DNA of 64,000 nt, taken from positions 96,894-160,893 of the forward strand of contig JABANP010000082.1 in assembly GCA_013115135.1 (NCBI GenBank). Direction: 5' to 3'. The DNA comes from Perkinsus olseni. Taxonomy: Eukaryota; Perkinsozoa; Perkinsida; Perkinsidae. Below the pieces are notes generated by a model. The model saw only the letters and a program-made list of their open reading frames with translations. It did not search any database and was not told the origin of the DNA. This document shows, one piece after another, positions 8,275-18,680 of this stretch (positions are counted from its first letter, which is position 1; each line of letters begins with the position of its first letter). Both the position numbers and the translations under genes were made by a program.

Positions 8275-10351
8275 CAAGCCGATATTCTCCGATTCGAAGC
8301 CTCTCGAGGGTGACTGTGTTAGAGCATGACGCTCCAGGTACGGAGTCGGGGACTTTGGTCGGGTACTCGCTACCGTCTACGCAGCAGCCTGAGCCCAAGC
8401 TACTTTGGCGACTTGACGCCCATAGGCCTCACCCCATCACGGCGATAGCACTTGGGGAGGCAGGGAAGGATAGTCACCGTTGGATTGGATAACGCGGTGG
8501 GTGTAGAGTGGGGTCTTGTCGGCCGAAGGTCTCCTCATGCGTCCACAAGTCGATTGCTCTGCACCTGTGCTCTCTTCCGGGGAGCGCAGGGACATATAAA
8601 TTGTCCCTGACCGGGGAACATGAAAGCACATTTAGTAAAGCATCTTTACACTGCTCTAGACCTTGGCTGTGTCCTCTACGAGCTCTCGTAACAACTGCTT
8701 CCACCCTGACTGATGATGCATGCTCAGGACTGAGCCGCCTGAGTCACTCAGGCTGAGTGAGTCTTGGCAGGTCAGGGTTGTGGACGTCGTATTGAAGCCG
8801 ACTCCAAGCGGACAGTTGTACTCTGGCGGTCAGGCTAAACAAACGTCTGAAGGGATCAGCATACCTCACATCTGTTGTAAGCAAATTGCGTTGAGGAAAT
8901 GCAAGAATGCAAGATTTGGAACACTCCACAATCTCAGGTTGTCGACTCGTATGGTCGAGCTTACATTGGTAGCAGTGGCGGAGAGGTCTTCATCTTTGAC
9001 ACGACGACCGCGCCCAAACCGACTTTCCTTCATCAATTCAGTAGCCACGATGGCTCAGGAGTTGCCGCGCTGGTGAGCATGGGATAATAAAGCGAGACTT
9101 TCATATCTCTGACGAGATCCTCGATCAGCATAAGGTTGAGCGACCTCGGATGTGCGAGGGGAGTCTTCTGTTTATCTCAGTGCATCCCACGCTCACTGAA
9201 CTCATCTGATCCCTCAACAGTATTACTGGTGGCTCATGACGCCTGCGTGTCGATGTACGATATACAGAATCCAGGATATGAAAAAAGGATGCTCCGGCTG
9301 AAAAAGTAATTTTAAAAAGACCTTATAATACGGCTCCCCGTTAGTCTTTCTGAGGATGATGGTCCGCCATTCTAGGTGGTCGGCATTCGTCGATCACCTA
9401 GGCGGCATACTACCCGCTACTTTCATCGGTTATTTCAGTCGGCTCTGGTCGAGCCACCAAAGATTTGGCAGTATGAAGATTCGTTTGCTTCGCAATCCTG
9501 GTGATTTATCACTGTAGCTTTGGCCCATTTCTTCGACGACTGGTTGTGGACCAGTCGTCGGTAATTCAAACTTTGGTAGAGTTGTGCCGCGAGTCGACCG
9601 AGTCCGGCTGCGTAGCGTCTGTGATCTGTGCTTTCTAGGGTACAGTATCCGAGCTTTTCAAGGTTCGTTCCTCCAGAGTACACCAAGCGGAGCTCGGCAG
9701 GGAAGGTCTCGTGCATAGCCTTCAACACGGAACGCAGAATGGTCGCAGCCGGCTACACCTCGGGAGTGGTGGCGCTCTGGAGCCTCAGCGCAGCTGTAAC
9801 GGGTCATTGGCTGAGTGCTTTCATTAGAGTGTGTTGACGGAGACTCCTTTCCCTCGCTGTCGCACCGAATGACGCCCCTGCTGCTCAGCCCGAGGACTCC
9901 CCTATGATGAGCGCTGCTCGCTTGGTGACCCATCCCGAGGTTGCTGACGTGACGGCTATCATTTGGACTCCTTCCACTGGAGGAGACGTCGGAGAGGCCG
10001 ATCGGATTTATACTGGGACGGAGGAAGGCAGAATTAAGGTGGGGGTCGGTTCGAGCTCGTGGAGAATCCGCGTATCTTTCGTATGAGCCCCTCTGGCTTG
10101 CGTAGATTTGGACCCTTCCTGGCACGACTGAGGATTACAACCACTTGCCTGATATCGATGATGAAGGCGAGGGGAGAAACTCAGCAAGTGCCGAGGCCAT
10201 CGTTGACAGACTTGCGAGGTTAGATGGTCATCGCAGCAAATTCCTCCACTACCGGCGATCAGTTCTACTGCCTACTCTGGGACTGTTGGACTCCGCCCCA
10301 GCCTCCAGAGGAAAGGAGATGGCTACAGAGTCGGACGATGATGAGTGGTGA
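8275..10351 (+). CDS. WD40-repeat protein, multi-exon, boundaries approximate
   Basis: Several beta-propeller blade segments lie in order on the plus strand: PKLLWRLDAHRPHPITAIAL (about 8395); DSYGRAYIGSSGGEVFIFDT (about 8943); VSCIAFNTERRMVAAGYTSG with VVALWSL (about 9696); and VTAIIWTPSTGGDVGEADRI with YTGTEEGRIKV (about 9949). The last exon (about 10110-10351) ends in an acidic tail, SDDDEW. The pieces lie in different frames, as expected for a gene with several short introns. I did not resolve all junctions. The start is uncertain: a coding-like stretch before the transposon (about 7582-7686, VVATVEAARQFVIGEPSS) would rejoin the downstream sequence if the element and one TA were removed, so the transposon may have landed in the gene or in an intron. 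WD40 proteins are scaffolds; the specific orthologue is not recognised. Confidence 0.55.
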
Positions 10352-11714
10352 GCGAGCGTGCGTCGACGACGAAGCGCCCCAGTTTACCCCATCAATAGTG
10401 CATCCCGTATAGCCTCCAGAGACATGGGTCATAGAGTGCTTGTTAGTAGTGCCGAACAGCAACGGCTTGCGACACTTTCTGATAGTATTGCGTGTAGTAA
10501 TATCAACTGGAAGGCGATTCTCTGTCATGGGCTCATCGCAGCTCCATGAATCCAAAGAGAAACGGGACCCGTTTAACGGCTATGCGAGCTAGGCGGAGGC
10601 CTGAGGTGATGTTCACATGATAGTCACTGCACGCTCAACTAAGATAGTGATGAGCCTACAGAGTCTGATCTCTCCCCGCAGGAGAGTGCCCGAGTTTGCT
10701 CAACTTGAACGGCATTCTTGCTCTTGCAAGATCTCTACGTGTCCCGACGTTAGATCTACCCAGACTCCCGGCCAGTACGTAATTGACAACACGACTTCAG
10801 GTCATCCGATTGGGTACTATCGTGAGTCTTGCGTTGACAGAGCTGGTTAGTGGGGACTCCCCACATCCCCACTGGGCAGTGTCTCCCATTTCCCGGTGGA
10901 GTGGTAGGCCTGGAACCGGTGTGCTTTCCACCGACGTGGCGGGTTCAGCATGACTGGCGGGGAGCGCTTCTTTGCTAAAAAAACTGTACGTCAGGAAGAT
11001 GAACTTGAGAGCATTGGCTCCGAATGTTCATCTATGCCCCCCCATACGGGTGCACTGTCTACGTAACACAATGGAGCTGTGCTCATACTAGCTTCGCATT
11101 ATCACTCCATTCTCTCAACTATTACGCTCTCGTATCTGCTCTATCTCGTTCACTATGAGCCCAATCTACTTATGTTGTGTTCTACAACTACACCTACTGC
11201 AACGAGATAGTGCACGGGTGATGCCGGTAAGGATAATGATCAGGCGATCAACTGGAGTGTCGGCATTAGTTGAACGCAACGCGGACTGGATACTACTGGA
11301 GGAAATGACAGCTAGCCTAGCTGAGCTAGGGAAACTTGAGGAAGTCCACGTGAAATCAGTGATTGGTTAGCAGCGATGAAACGGTCTCTAGCGGAACATT
11401 AGAAGGCGAAACGCTTTGTGAACGCATGCTGCACTGAGTATAACTGTGACAGTTGGACTGTCGCGCTGCCAAACACTTATGAGAACAACTCAGCCCCCTC
11501 CCACTCAACACGACAGACTGGTCGTGCCTGATATTTGGCTCACGAGAATCCAGGCCCTCCTTCCGTATTTGATATAATATTATGATAAGATTTCCCCGAC
11601 AATAATAATATGAGGCGGAATAAACAGTAACAGAGCTCTCCTCAGTTCATTATCCGAATTCAACGTTGATGGACGGAAATCGAATGATCACCAACTCTGG
11701 AGCCGCTCGGGAGG
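10352..11714. other. Intergenic; short palindromes and part of a dispersed repeat
   Basis: No gene is supported. A possible C-terminal exon-like frame is at about 11240-11370 (STGVSALVERNADWILLEEM) but lacks partners. At 10855-10869 a perfect palindrome GTGGGGA-C-TCCCCAC is present. The segment 11156-11195 is an inverted copy of 6490-6530. Confidence 0.4.
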
Positions 11715-12836
11715 CTACTCTCGGATGCCCGCCAGTCGTGCGATTCCAACCCGGCGTTGGTCAGGTTGGAATTCGAAATAGTTCCCAATAAGCATACGAT
11801 CAGGGAACGTCCAAGAATCGTCATCTTCTCTTCGGATGATGAAGTGACAGTAACCGTCATCATCCCTGGCATAGTTCATGTAGTCCATCGTCAACGGGAC
11901 AGTGCCCTTAGCGCTCAACCCAAAAGTCAGTGGCGGCATGATGGTCAGGTATTGGCAAGGGAAAGTCCACACGTCTCTGCCTGAATCGAACGTGATCGGG
12001 ACTGTCATGCCTGCAGCCTTATTAGCCTGGGCTTTGATATCTTTTATAAGCTTGTCATAGTAAATCTGCGAGACGAGTAGAAAATTGGTACCGGTATCAA
12101 GGAGGACATCCTCGTTGATGCCGATAGTTATATGTGCATCACCAACTTGTAGAGTACGAAGTTTGACCTTATACAGACCATCTCCAGTCAGCAGCTCGGT
12201 GAAAGGCATTGGGTTCATATGCGAACTCGAATCACCTCCTCCTAGAAGTAGGCCACCGTCAATGGAGGGCAGACTGGACGGGAAGAGATAGAGAGCGAAG
12301 ATACTGCTCCCGATAAACCCCTTCGCCCGGAGCTGCTTCATCAGGGAGGGAAAGTTTGCATCACCCTCATTTGAGCTGAGACCAAGTATGCTAATCGGAG
12401 ACTCCTCAGTTGGAGGAGGGTCCTGATCGAATATCAGCCCGAAGATGAGGTCGTTCACGTCGGTCTGGCCAACGGTTAACTTCTCTTTACGCTGGAAGAC
12501 TTTGACTCTGATACCATCCTGGAACTCAGCATTTTTCGTCGGTTGCTTAGGCGCACAAGGACCCTCGCACTCGAAGCATCCGGCGGCCATAGTGCTACAA
12601 CTCCTTTTAGTCGCCGCTTCATACCAATCCTTCCACACAAAGAAGAAGTAGTCGGACCCAGTGTCGACAAGAGCGGTCGTGGGCTGCCCACGGCCGTCTG
12701 TCAGAGTGTGGAACAATCCGAAGCCGTAGGGGGGTGAGTCTTCGTAAGTCGTCTCTAGCTTCATGACCTGCCCATTCGCAGCTAGGAGAATGATGGCGAG
12801 CAGGATATTCAACGAGATGATCAGCTGGGTCATCAT
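11715..12836 (-). CDS. Pepsin-like (A1) aspartyl protease, secreted
   Basis: A single-exon gene of 373 codons. The N-terminus MMTQLIISLNILLAIILLAA is a clear signal peptide. Both active-site motifs of family A1 are present: VDTGSDYFFF near residue 58 and LLDTGTNFLLVS near residue 244. This gives the bilobed enzyme two catalytic aspartates. Between them lie a cysteine-rich loop (CSTMAAGCFECEGPCAP) and the inter-lobe segment GGLLLGGGD. The C-terminal lobe ends with the typical IGNYFEFQPDQRRVGIA. The length is usual for secreted pepsin-like enzymes of protists. It is the intact paralogue of the broken copy at 17107-17560. The likely role is protein digestion in the secretory or endolysosomal path or outside the cell; substrates are not known. 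There are no introns, like the other aspartyl protease genes in the window. Confidence 0.93.
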   Translation of the reverse strand: MMTQLIISLNILLAIILLAANGQVMKLETTYEDSPPYGFGLFHTLTDGRGQPTTALVDTGSDYFFFVWKDWYEAATKRSCSTMAAGCFECEGPCAPKQPTKNAEFQDGIRVKVFQRKEKLTVGQTDVNDLIFGLIFDQDPPPTEESPISILGLSSNEGDANFPSLMKQLRAKGFIGSSIFALYLFPSSLPSIDGGLLLGGGDSSSHMNPMPFTELLTGDGLYKVKLRTLQVGDAHITIGINEDVLLDTGTNFLLVSQIYYDKLIKDIKAQANKAAGMTVPITFDSGRDVWTFPCQYLTIMPPLTFGLSAKGTVPLTMDYMNYARDDDGYCHFIIRREDDDSWTFPDRMLIGNYFEFQPDQRRVGIARLAGIRE

Positions 12837-13555
12837 GGAAAGGGCACTCCTTTGGGAGTCTTCAACAACGCTTACGCAGCGCGCCCTGAGAATACCGGTT
12901 TCCTTAACACTCGTGCCAGGAACCGTGTCACACAGGCCACCTGCCTACCGAACTTGATTGTGGCAAACATTAAACCACTACCAGAAATGTTTAAACATTA
13001 AGAAACATGTAACCGGCGAGCACAACCCGAAAGGTTCCCAAGCGCATTACAGCACCCATCTGCTGCAAACGTTGTGAGCTTGAGCTAGCACGGCCCGTGC
13101 TAGCTCCGCGTGCTCAGCACGCTGATCGCGAAAAACTGATCCACGAAGTCGAGGTCCGAACAAGTCGACCCCGCGAACTGTGCAGTGGTCGCTGGGTGAC
13201 CCCGCTTTCAACTTCCTTGGGAGGGCCACTCATGCTTCCTCAGCCAGAGGCCTGAAAGCGAGCGAGGGCGGTCCACGTGCACTATGGGCACGACATAGCG
13301 ACGACTAGAGTGCACGCTACGTAACAGCTGCAGCCTGGTTCAGTGCTACTCCGCTGCAGGACTACAATATCGAGCGATGATACTGTAGTTTTGCATTGCG
13401 AATTGCAGCCTGAAATTACCTTCGCTCCTACCACGTATCATTGGTCTCAGGAGACCCTCTGACCTCAATAAGCGCCTCGCACTCGCGTGAATGAGTATGC
13501 GTGCTAAGTTGAGCTACAGTTAACGCGCTAGGTCACTGCGCGGATCATACGGTGA
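12837..13555. other. Intergenic with palindromes
   Basis: No gene seen. A palindrome GAGCTAGCACGG-C-CCGTGCTAGCTC (13082-13106) is followed at once by GCGTGC-TCA-GCACGC (about 13108-13122). Confidence 0.6.
13082..13122. repeat. Two adjacent perfect palindromes
   Basis: The first has 12-nt arms around one C; the second has 6-nt arms around three nucleotides. Both are perfect. They lie in a gene-free stretch between the aspartyl protease promoter region and the PX-linked duplicated block. Confidence 0.92.
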
Positions 13556-13559
13556 GGCT

Positions 13560-14420
13560 CACAGTGTGAGCCCCACAGCACTTCATGATGGTTCAGGTAG
13601 CGAGATGCGGGTTCGCTTTACTCCCGTTATTCCCTCCGAAGACATCTGACGAGGCACCAATGGCCAGTTCTCTTACCTAGAGACTTTAGGTAACAGAGCT
13701 GGACATAGCTCACTTTTGGCTCAAGTGAGCTAGCATCCTTCACCCTTCAAACGGCGACGGTATCTTCGTCGCTCTCAGAGGCTGTTAGTGGTATGCATGT
13801 GAAGTCGAAACTATTGCTATCGCTGCGCACTGCGCAGTGCGTAGTGTGTAGCGCGCACGAAGTGGGTGATGGCTTGCTGGACCTCATGAGGATGCTCTCC
13901 TTCGCTATCATCTTAGTGGGAGTCTCACTGTCACCAGGCATCTCGCTCAAGGGCAGATTACCGGCCAATCTCGTCGAGACAGCATGGCTATTCTCAGGAC
14001 ACGACGTTTACCCGGCTCCCTTCCTCCCCGGCGTTGGGGCGTGGGCCAGAGGACGGCGCAAAGAGCGCCGGGTCCTCGGCCAATGTGACGGGGCCGCCTC
14101 TCAACAACAGGGAGGCAGCCGCACCACATGGCCAGGGTGGGCGGGAGGCTTTTTAGAAGATAAAATTAAACTAATTCGACTCGAATGTACCTCACTCACT
14201 CCGAACTCTCCTCGACCGAACCACCCACTAGCACCAACACAAAGCTACTGTCTCCTTTGTGCGCCCGGCGACATCGCCGAGTAAACTGGCCCAACGAGTT
14301 GACCTCGACCACGCCATGGCAGGTCCGGTCAGTTGTGGAACCCGGTAAGGCTCGTCCGACGAGCCTTGCTCGGTGAATGCTTATCAACGAGTGAAATCAA
14401 CCGGCGGACTCCCCGCCGTA
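13560..14420. repeat. Duplicated block, copy 2, with palindromic insertions
   Basis: Homologous to 6650-7430. Relative to copy 1 it carries extra fold-back sequences at exactly the aligned positions. These are 13666-13731 (two hairpins, arms including AGCTCACTT/AAGTGAGCT), 13822-13861 (around CTGCGCA-C-TGCGCAG) and 14347-14367 (AAGGCTCGTC-C-GACGAGCCTT). The PPxPPK-type sequence is frameshifted or stopped here (TGA near 13648). A longer open frame at 13793-14284 remains but is not supported as a gene. Confidence 0.75.
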
Positions 14421-15456
14421 CGAGGGAAGGGGCAGGTAGTTCGCATAGCCGCCATAAATCGCATGCGGATCACCGATAATCAGAGCTGATAATCATAGGC
14501 TCGCGCTGCACGAGTCGTGTACGCGAGTGAAAGACGCATGATGATGTCAGATGGCTATCTGGAGCTAATGACTTGCGGTAGCAGTAAAGCGCGATTGCAG
14601 CGAGGATAGCCAAACAGCTTAGCAGTACTGAAGTGGGTTGTGGCTGTCGCATAGCGTATAGTCGTCACTATTAGTGCATACGTATACGCGCGTGCTCTAC
14701 GTCCCTGCAGCTACAGCGCTAGCTGCAACAATTGACGTGGAGCTGAAACTTCCTTTGTGGAAGTTGTTATTCGGTCTATCGAACCAGTATTCAGATGAAT
14801 ATCGTCCTCGTGCGGGATACTCGTGACGCCGTGCCTATTGTGAGAGGCCAGAAGAGTATACGGAAATGAAAATCTTTCCTCGGGACCCGAGGCTCGGGTG
14901 CCTCTCCAAGAACTCGCCATTTGATGGCTAGCAGCTAGCTATCCCCTCCTCAAGTGAAAAGACTGAATCAAGTGACTCTCTGCATGCATTTATACTCTCA
15001 CTATGAGCAAGTGGGGAGGAATAGACAGGCGCTGTCTGAAGGATGCAGATGCTGTTCGGGACGAGAGTCTCGTCACGGAGGAATCACTGATCCGCGAACT
15101 TACGTGCGTGTGTGCTCGCGTTTTTTCGAGCCTGCTCAACGCTGACGGGTTCAGTTCTAATCAGAAAATCTGCTTTTGGGAAGTGAGAATTTCCTGGCAA
15201 ACCAGCGAACAGGGCCCATACTTATCATGGAGGGATCAGGACCAGTCAGGCCCAACCTGATCATCAGGTCACCTGATTCAGGAGCAGACGACAACCTCGC
15301 AGTTCATGCACCCGCGTGCATTCCTCCGAGGAATTTCCTCGTCACGCTATGTACTTAGCCTGTCCGAGTTTCCTCCATATCCAGTTCCCCCTCCTTCTAA
15401 GTCTGACGGCTACGAGGGTCTCTTCGAATCCTTTCCAAGATTAGGCCAGCCCGTCT
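14421..15456. other. Intergenic, upstream of an aspartyl protease gene
   Basis: No supported gene or RNA. Short open frames on both strands lack recognisable features. Confidence 0.45.
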
Positions 15457-16557
15457 ATGATTCTCAAGCCCGAGCTTTCTGTTGCCTTTGGCTTCCTCGG
15501 CCTTCTAGTTGGGTCGTGCGGAGAGAAGCTTGTGAGGATGACTATATCCCCTCAGAAGACTACAGTCAGTGCGACCTCGGCTGAACTGATGGCTGATCTT
15601 AAGGTCGACGGTCAAGACATCACCGTCCTGGTGGACACCGGAAGTCCGTACACCTTTTTCGTAGAGAAGCAGTGGTATGAGAGGACTCATCCAGGAGGCT
15701 GCGCCGAACTCAAGTTTAAGTGTTATGATTGTGACCCATCGTCGTGTCACGAAGGCCCCACGAAGACGCACGAATTCTTCGGTGGTTCGCAAGTGACGGT
15801 CTTTCAACATTCTGGGACAGTTGACTTCGGCACCGCTAGTGCGGATGGCATCGATTTCGGGCTGGTTGTTGGCTGTAACGAAAGCCCTTTCGCCGCCCTC
15901 GGACTGTCGCCTCCGAGTGCGAAATCCAAGCCGTATGTCCCTCTTATCTATCAGCTACTGGCCAAGCCCAAGAGTCAACGGCTCATTGAAAAAAGTGTCT
16001 TTTCGGTGTACCTGAATGCTGGAAAGGACCCCAGCGGTGAGCTCATACTGGGTGGCGAAGACAAGAGCAAATATACCGGTCCTCTGAGATATGTGAAAGT
16101 TGTGAACAAGGAGGAGCAGTCTATTATGGTTACGGACTTGGGCATCGGTGATGCCTCCAAGAACCGTATCAAAGTTTCGCAAGCGGGGTACTTAGACACG
16201 GGAACTAATGTCATCGAGATGCCCGATAAGTTGAAAACGCCAGTTCTCCAGTTGCTCCGAACCGCTGGCAAGAAACCTGTAACAATCACAGAGAACGCTG
16301 GTTTCTACGAGCTCTCTTGCGGAGACAGTGAGAACTTACCCTCGATAACCTTCTTCCTGAAAGAAGACTCCCTGCTCCCTAATAAGGTGCCGCTCGAGAT
16401 ACCGCCTGCCAGCTATGTGAATGCAGACGTGGACTCCTCCTGCACCCTGGCTATCGAATTCGCAGGAACGTGGCTTCTGGGGTTGCCCACACTCATTGGC
16501 AACTACCATCTATACGATTGGGACAAATCTCGCATTGGTGTTGCCAAGGTGAGATGA
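15457..16557 (+). CDS. Pepsin-like (A1) aspartyl protease, secreted
   Basis: A single-exon gene of 366 codons. The N-terminal part MILKPELSVAFGFLGLLVGS is hydrophobic and fits a signal peptide ending near SCGEK. The first active-site motif is LVDTGSPYTFF near residue 58; the second is GYLDTGTNVIEMP near residue 247. Both catalytic aspartates and the DTG glycine are intact. A cysteine-rich loop follows the first motif (CAELKFKCYDCDPSSC), and the segment GELILGGED marks the inter-lobe region. The C-terminus closes with LIGNYHLYDWDKSRIGVAK. It shares the layout of the protein at 62062-63159 (ExLVRxTI near the start, GGEDxxKxxGPLxYV), so these two are closer to each other than to the gene at 11715-12836. 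The likely role is secreted or vacuolar proteolysis. An upstream in-frame extension is absent, so this start is the natural one. Confidence 0.93.
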   Translation: MILKPELSVAFGFLGLLVGSCGEKLVRMTISPQKTTVSATSAELMADLKVDGQDITVLVDTGSPYTFFVEKQWYERTHPGGCAELKFKCYDCDPSSCHEGPTKTHEFFGGSQVTVFQHSGTVDFGTASADGIDFGLVVGCNESPFAALGLSPPSAKSKPYVPLIYQLLAKPKSQRLIEKSVFSVYLNAGKDPSGELILGGEDKSKYTGPLRYVKVVNKEEQSIMVTDLGIGDASKNRIKVSQAGYLDTGTNVIEMPDKLKTPVLQLLRTAGKKPVTITENAGFYELSCGDSENLPSITFFLKEDSLLPNKVPLEIPPASYVNADVDSSCTLAIEFAGTWLLGLPTLIGNYHLYDWDKSRIGVAKVR

Positions 16558-16874
16558 TGTTATTTTTCTTGGTGAAGCTCGGCTCATAGAGTTATGCAGA
16601 GCTATCATGATGTCTCATTCATCAAGATTTCGTCATAGTCCCTCTTCTTAGGCCCACTCGATGGTAATATGATATATCTTCCCCACCTCGTTGAACGTAT
16701 TTCGAGTTTAACCCTATTGGATAGTATTGTTCGTCAATGCTGGCCTGAAAGTCGACTCCGAGTGTTTCAAGCTGATTCAGCTTGACACGTTTTAGCGGGA
16801 CAATTTAGAACTTGAATTGATTGGGATGTCTCAGAGATTTTCACCCTCAGAATCGAGACTAGATTCTCGCACGC

Positions 16875-16922
16875 GTGGGAACCACTGTGGTTCCCACAGA
16901 GGTGTGGTTCGACCACACCTCT
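16875..16922. repeat. Two back-to-back perfect hairpins with 3-nt loops
   Basis: GTGGGAACCA-CTG-TGGTTCCCAC (16875-16897) is followed without a gap by AGAGGTGTGGT-TCG-ACCACACCTCT (16898-16922). It lies about 320 nt downstream of the aspartyl protease stop. No T-run follows and eukaryotic mRNA ends do not use such structures, so I do not call a terminator. Confidence 0.95.
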
Positions 16923-17106
16923 GAACGGACAAACCTATTCTTTCGAACGGAGTTTCGAATTCCTCAGTCTATCCCGCCAAAAACCACCTAAAGCCCAGGC
17001 TAGGAGTTTGCTACCCATTATTCGCACATCGCACTGTTTATGCATGCAAAGCTAACTAATGGAGATTATTAGCCTAATTTTCTCCCGGAGAGTAAGCTTA
17101 GGCGAT

Positions 17107-17560
17107 TTACTTGAAGTAGGTTGAGTACCGTAGTACATCATAGTAGAGCTGCGAGACAGATAAAAAATCGGTACCAGTATCAAAGAGGAAGACCTCGTTG
17201 ATGCCGATAGTTACATGCGCACCACCCACTTGCAGAGTACCAAGATCGACGAAATACTCGCCAAGTGAGCTTTCAGTGAGCTTAACGAACTGGAGTGGAT
17301 GTTCATACAAGGAAGGATCACCTCCTCCTAGGAGTAGACCTGGTCTACTAGGCCACCGCTGAAGGACGACTGGCTACACGAGGACAGATAGAGAGCGAAG
17401 GTTGTGCTCCCGATTACACCGCGTGACCGTAACTGCCTCATCAGCGAGGAAAAGTTCGCATCTCCTTGATCTGGCGCAAGACTTAATGAGCTTATCGGTG
17501 AGCTATCTGTAGGCGAATGCCCTTCGCCGAAGGGTCCTGGTCAGCATGTGCCAAAACCGG
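17107..17560 (-). pseudogene. Aspartyl protease pseudogene (relative of 11715-12836)
   Basis: A minus-strand fragment reads FVDLGTLQVGGAHVTIGINE then FLFDTGTDFLSVSQLYYD, matching the second active-site region of the intact gene at 11715-12836. Upstream it aligns with that gene for another 250 nt, through the GGLLLGGGD region and the segment before it, but frameshifts and stops break the frame. Two breaks are small palindromic insertions: 17333-17349 (AGTAGACC-T-GGTCTACT), where the intact gene has only AGTAGG, and 17512-17534 (CCCTTCG-C-CGAAGGG), where the intact gene has GAGGAGGGTCC. The N-terminal half with the first DTG motif and the C-terminal third are missing. The copy is therefore inactive. 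Confidence 0.85.
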
Positions 17561-17764
17561 GGTGAATTAATATGGAATAATATTTCATATTATGAAAGCG
17601 AAACTTCACGTTAAAATTAGGTGGAATTTCATGAAACGCACGCTTTGGCCATCAAATCTTGAATGCGCTCCGCGCGCGAAGAACTTCGCTCACCATCCGT
17701 CTTGCGTGGCGCTCAACAGTTTTGCCGGTTGCACAAATGTGGGCAAATCAACGTTGGCAGCCCG

Positions 17765-17907
17765 CTGAGTGTTACACTCAGAGTGATTTACTCAGAGTGT
17801 ATATACTCTGTAGTACAGAGTCTGTACTTCCAGATAGTGTGTGACACACTGTGTGTCCATGAATCATGGATCATGATGGACAGTTCATCCTCGTCCACAA
17901 CGTGGAC
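17765..17907. repeat. Run of seven short perfect palindromes
   Basis: In order: CTGAGTG-TTA-CACTCAG, GAGT-GATTT-ACTC, AGAGT-GTATAT-ACTCT, GTACAGA-G-TCTGTAC (17813-17827), AGTGTGT-G-ACACACT (17836-17850), TCCATGA-A-TCATGGA (17856-17870) and GTCCAC-AAC-GTGGAC (17893-17907). Nearly the whole 143-nt stretch is occupied by fold-back units. No gene is present. Confidence 0.9.
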
Positions 17908-17912
17908 TCCAC

Positions 17913-18680
17913 ATTGTGAAGTCTTAATAATCTGTGCTGCGACCAGTGCAAATTCGTCGCCTGATTTGTGATAAGAAGGTTCAATTTGCTGGATCTTGTT
18001 GAGTAACTCAAGCCTTGATCAACTAGCAGTGCTAATGGTATTTCACCCGGCTCTAACACCATGGTACTTTCATGAATGGATCATTCTTAAATGGGAAACG
18101 CTAGGCTAAGATATGGGGACAGATATCTTGTGTCACACAAGTTGTGTGCTGAGTGGTCAGGGACACTGGCCACCAGCCACACAACATCTCCCTTCCCCGG
18201 TGTGTTATCGTATATCCATTTGTCTGGTGCGTGTTCTGACCGTAGGGCGGTCACGGTGCTAGTAATTGGTATCTGTATACAGTCTGGTCCTTGAGTTGGT
18301 TGATAATGTTTGGGCTAACATTCCCTTTCTAAAAGCGTACAGGGATCGGCCGTCGTCCAGTCCCTTGACTCCAGTGACTGGTAGCCGACTACCCGAGCAG
18401 AAAGTTCACCCCGGCGAGTGTGGCCGCGGAGCAGCCTTTCTCAGGCTCGGTCTAACCAGGCTCCTAGAGACTAGCTCTTTCAAAAAACAACACCCCAGTT
18501 TCACCGTCTGGAATTCGTTCCTTGCTATCTCATTGTCACCAACGACTCAGCTCAGCTTTGGTGTAGCGTCTCATCAGACCTCGTTATCTGGATAGGATTA
18601 CAAGCGAAATATAGCGAACAAGGTCTGAGTATCATCGCAAGCCCTATCAGTCAGTTCGAGTGGTATTTCTCGTACGAAAA
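17913..18680. other. Intergenic, no gene seen
   Basis: Open frames here (for example 18266-18595 on the plus strand) have no recognisable domain. The stretch precedes the signal-peptide exon of the methyltransferase gene. Confidence 0.4.

Noticed and set aside
13709..13725. Sequence resembling the dinoflagellate/perkinsid spliced leader end (TTTTGGCTCAAG), followed by TGAG
   Set aside because: The whole 25 nt is a perfect palindrome created by a fold-back at this site (AGCTCACTT...AAGTGAGCT), and the upstream leader sequence does not match over its full length. Coincidence is more likely than a spliced leader gene.
13793..14284. Open frame of 163 codons in copy 2 of the duplicated block
   Set aside because: It runs through palindromic insertions that are absent from copy 1 and is not conserved between the copies, so it is probably open by chance.
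16875..16922. Intrinsic transcription terminator or histone-type 3' stem-loop
   Set aside because: Two adjacent hairpins with no T-run and no histone gene nearby; similar palindromes occur throughout the gene-free DNA.
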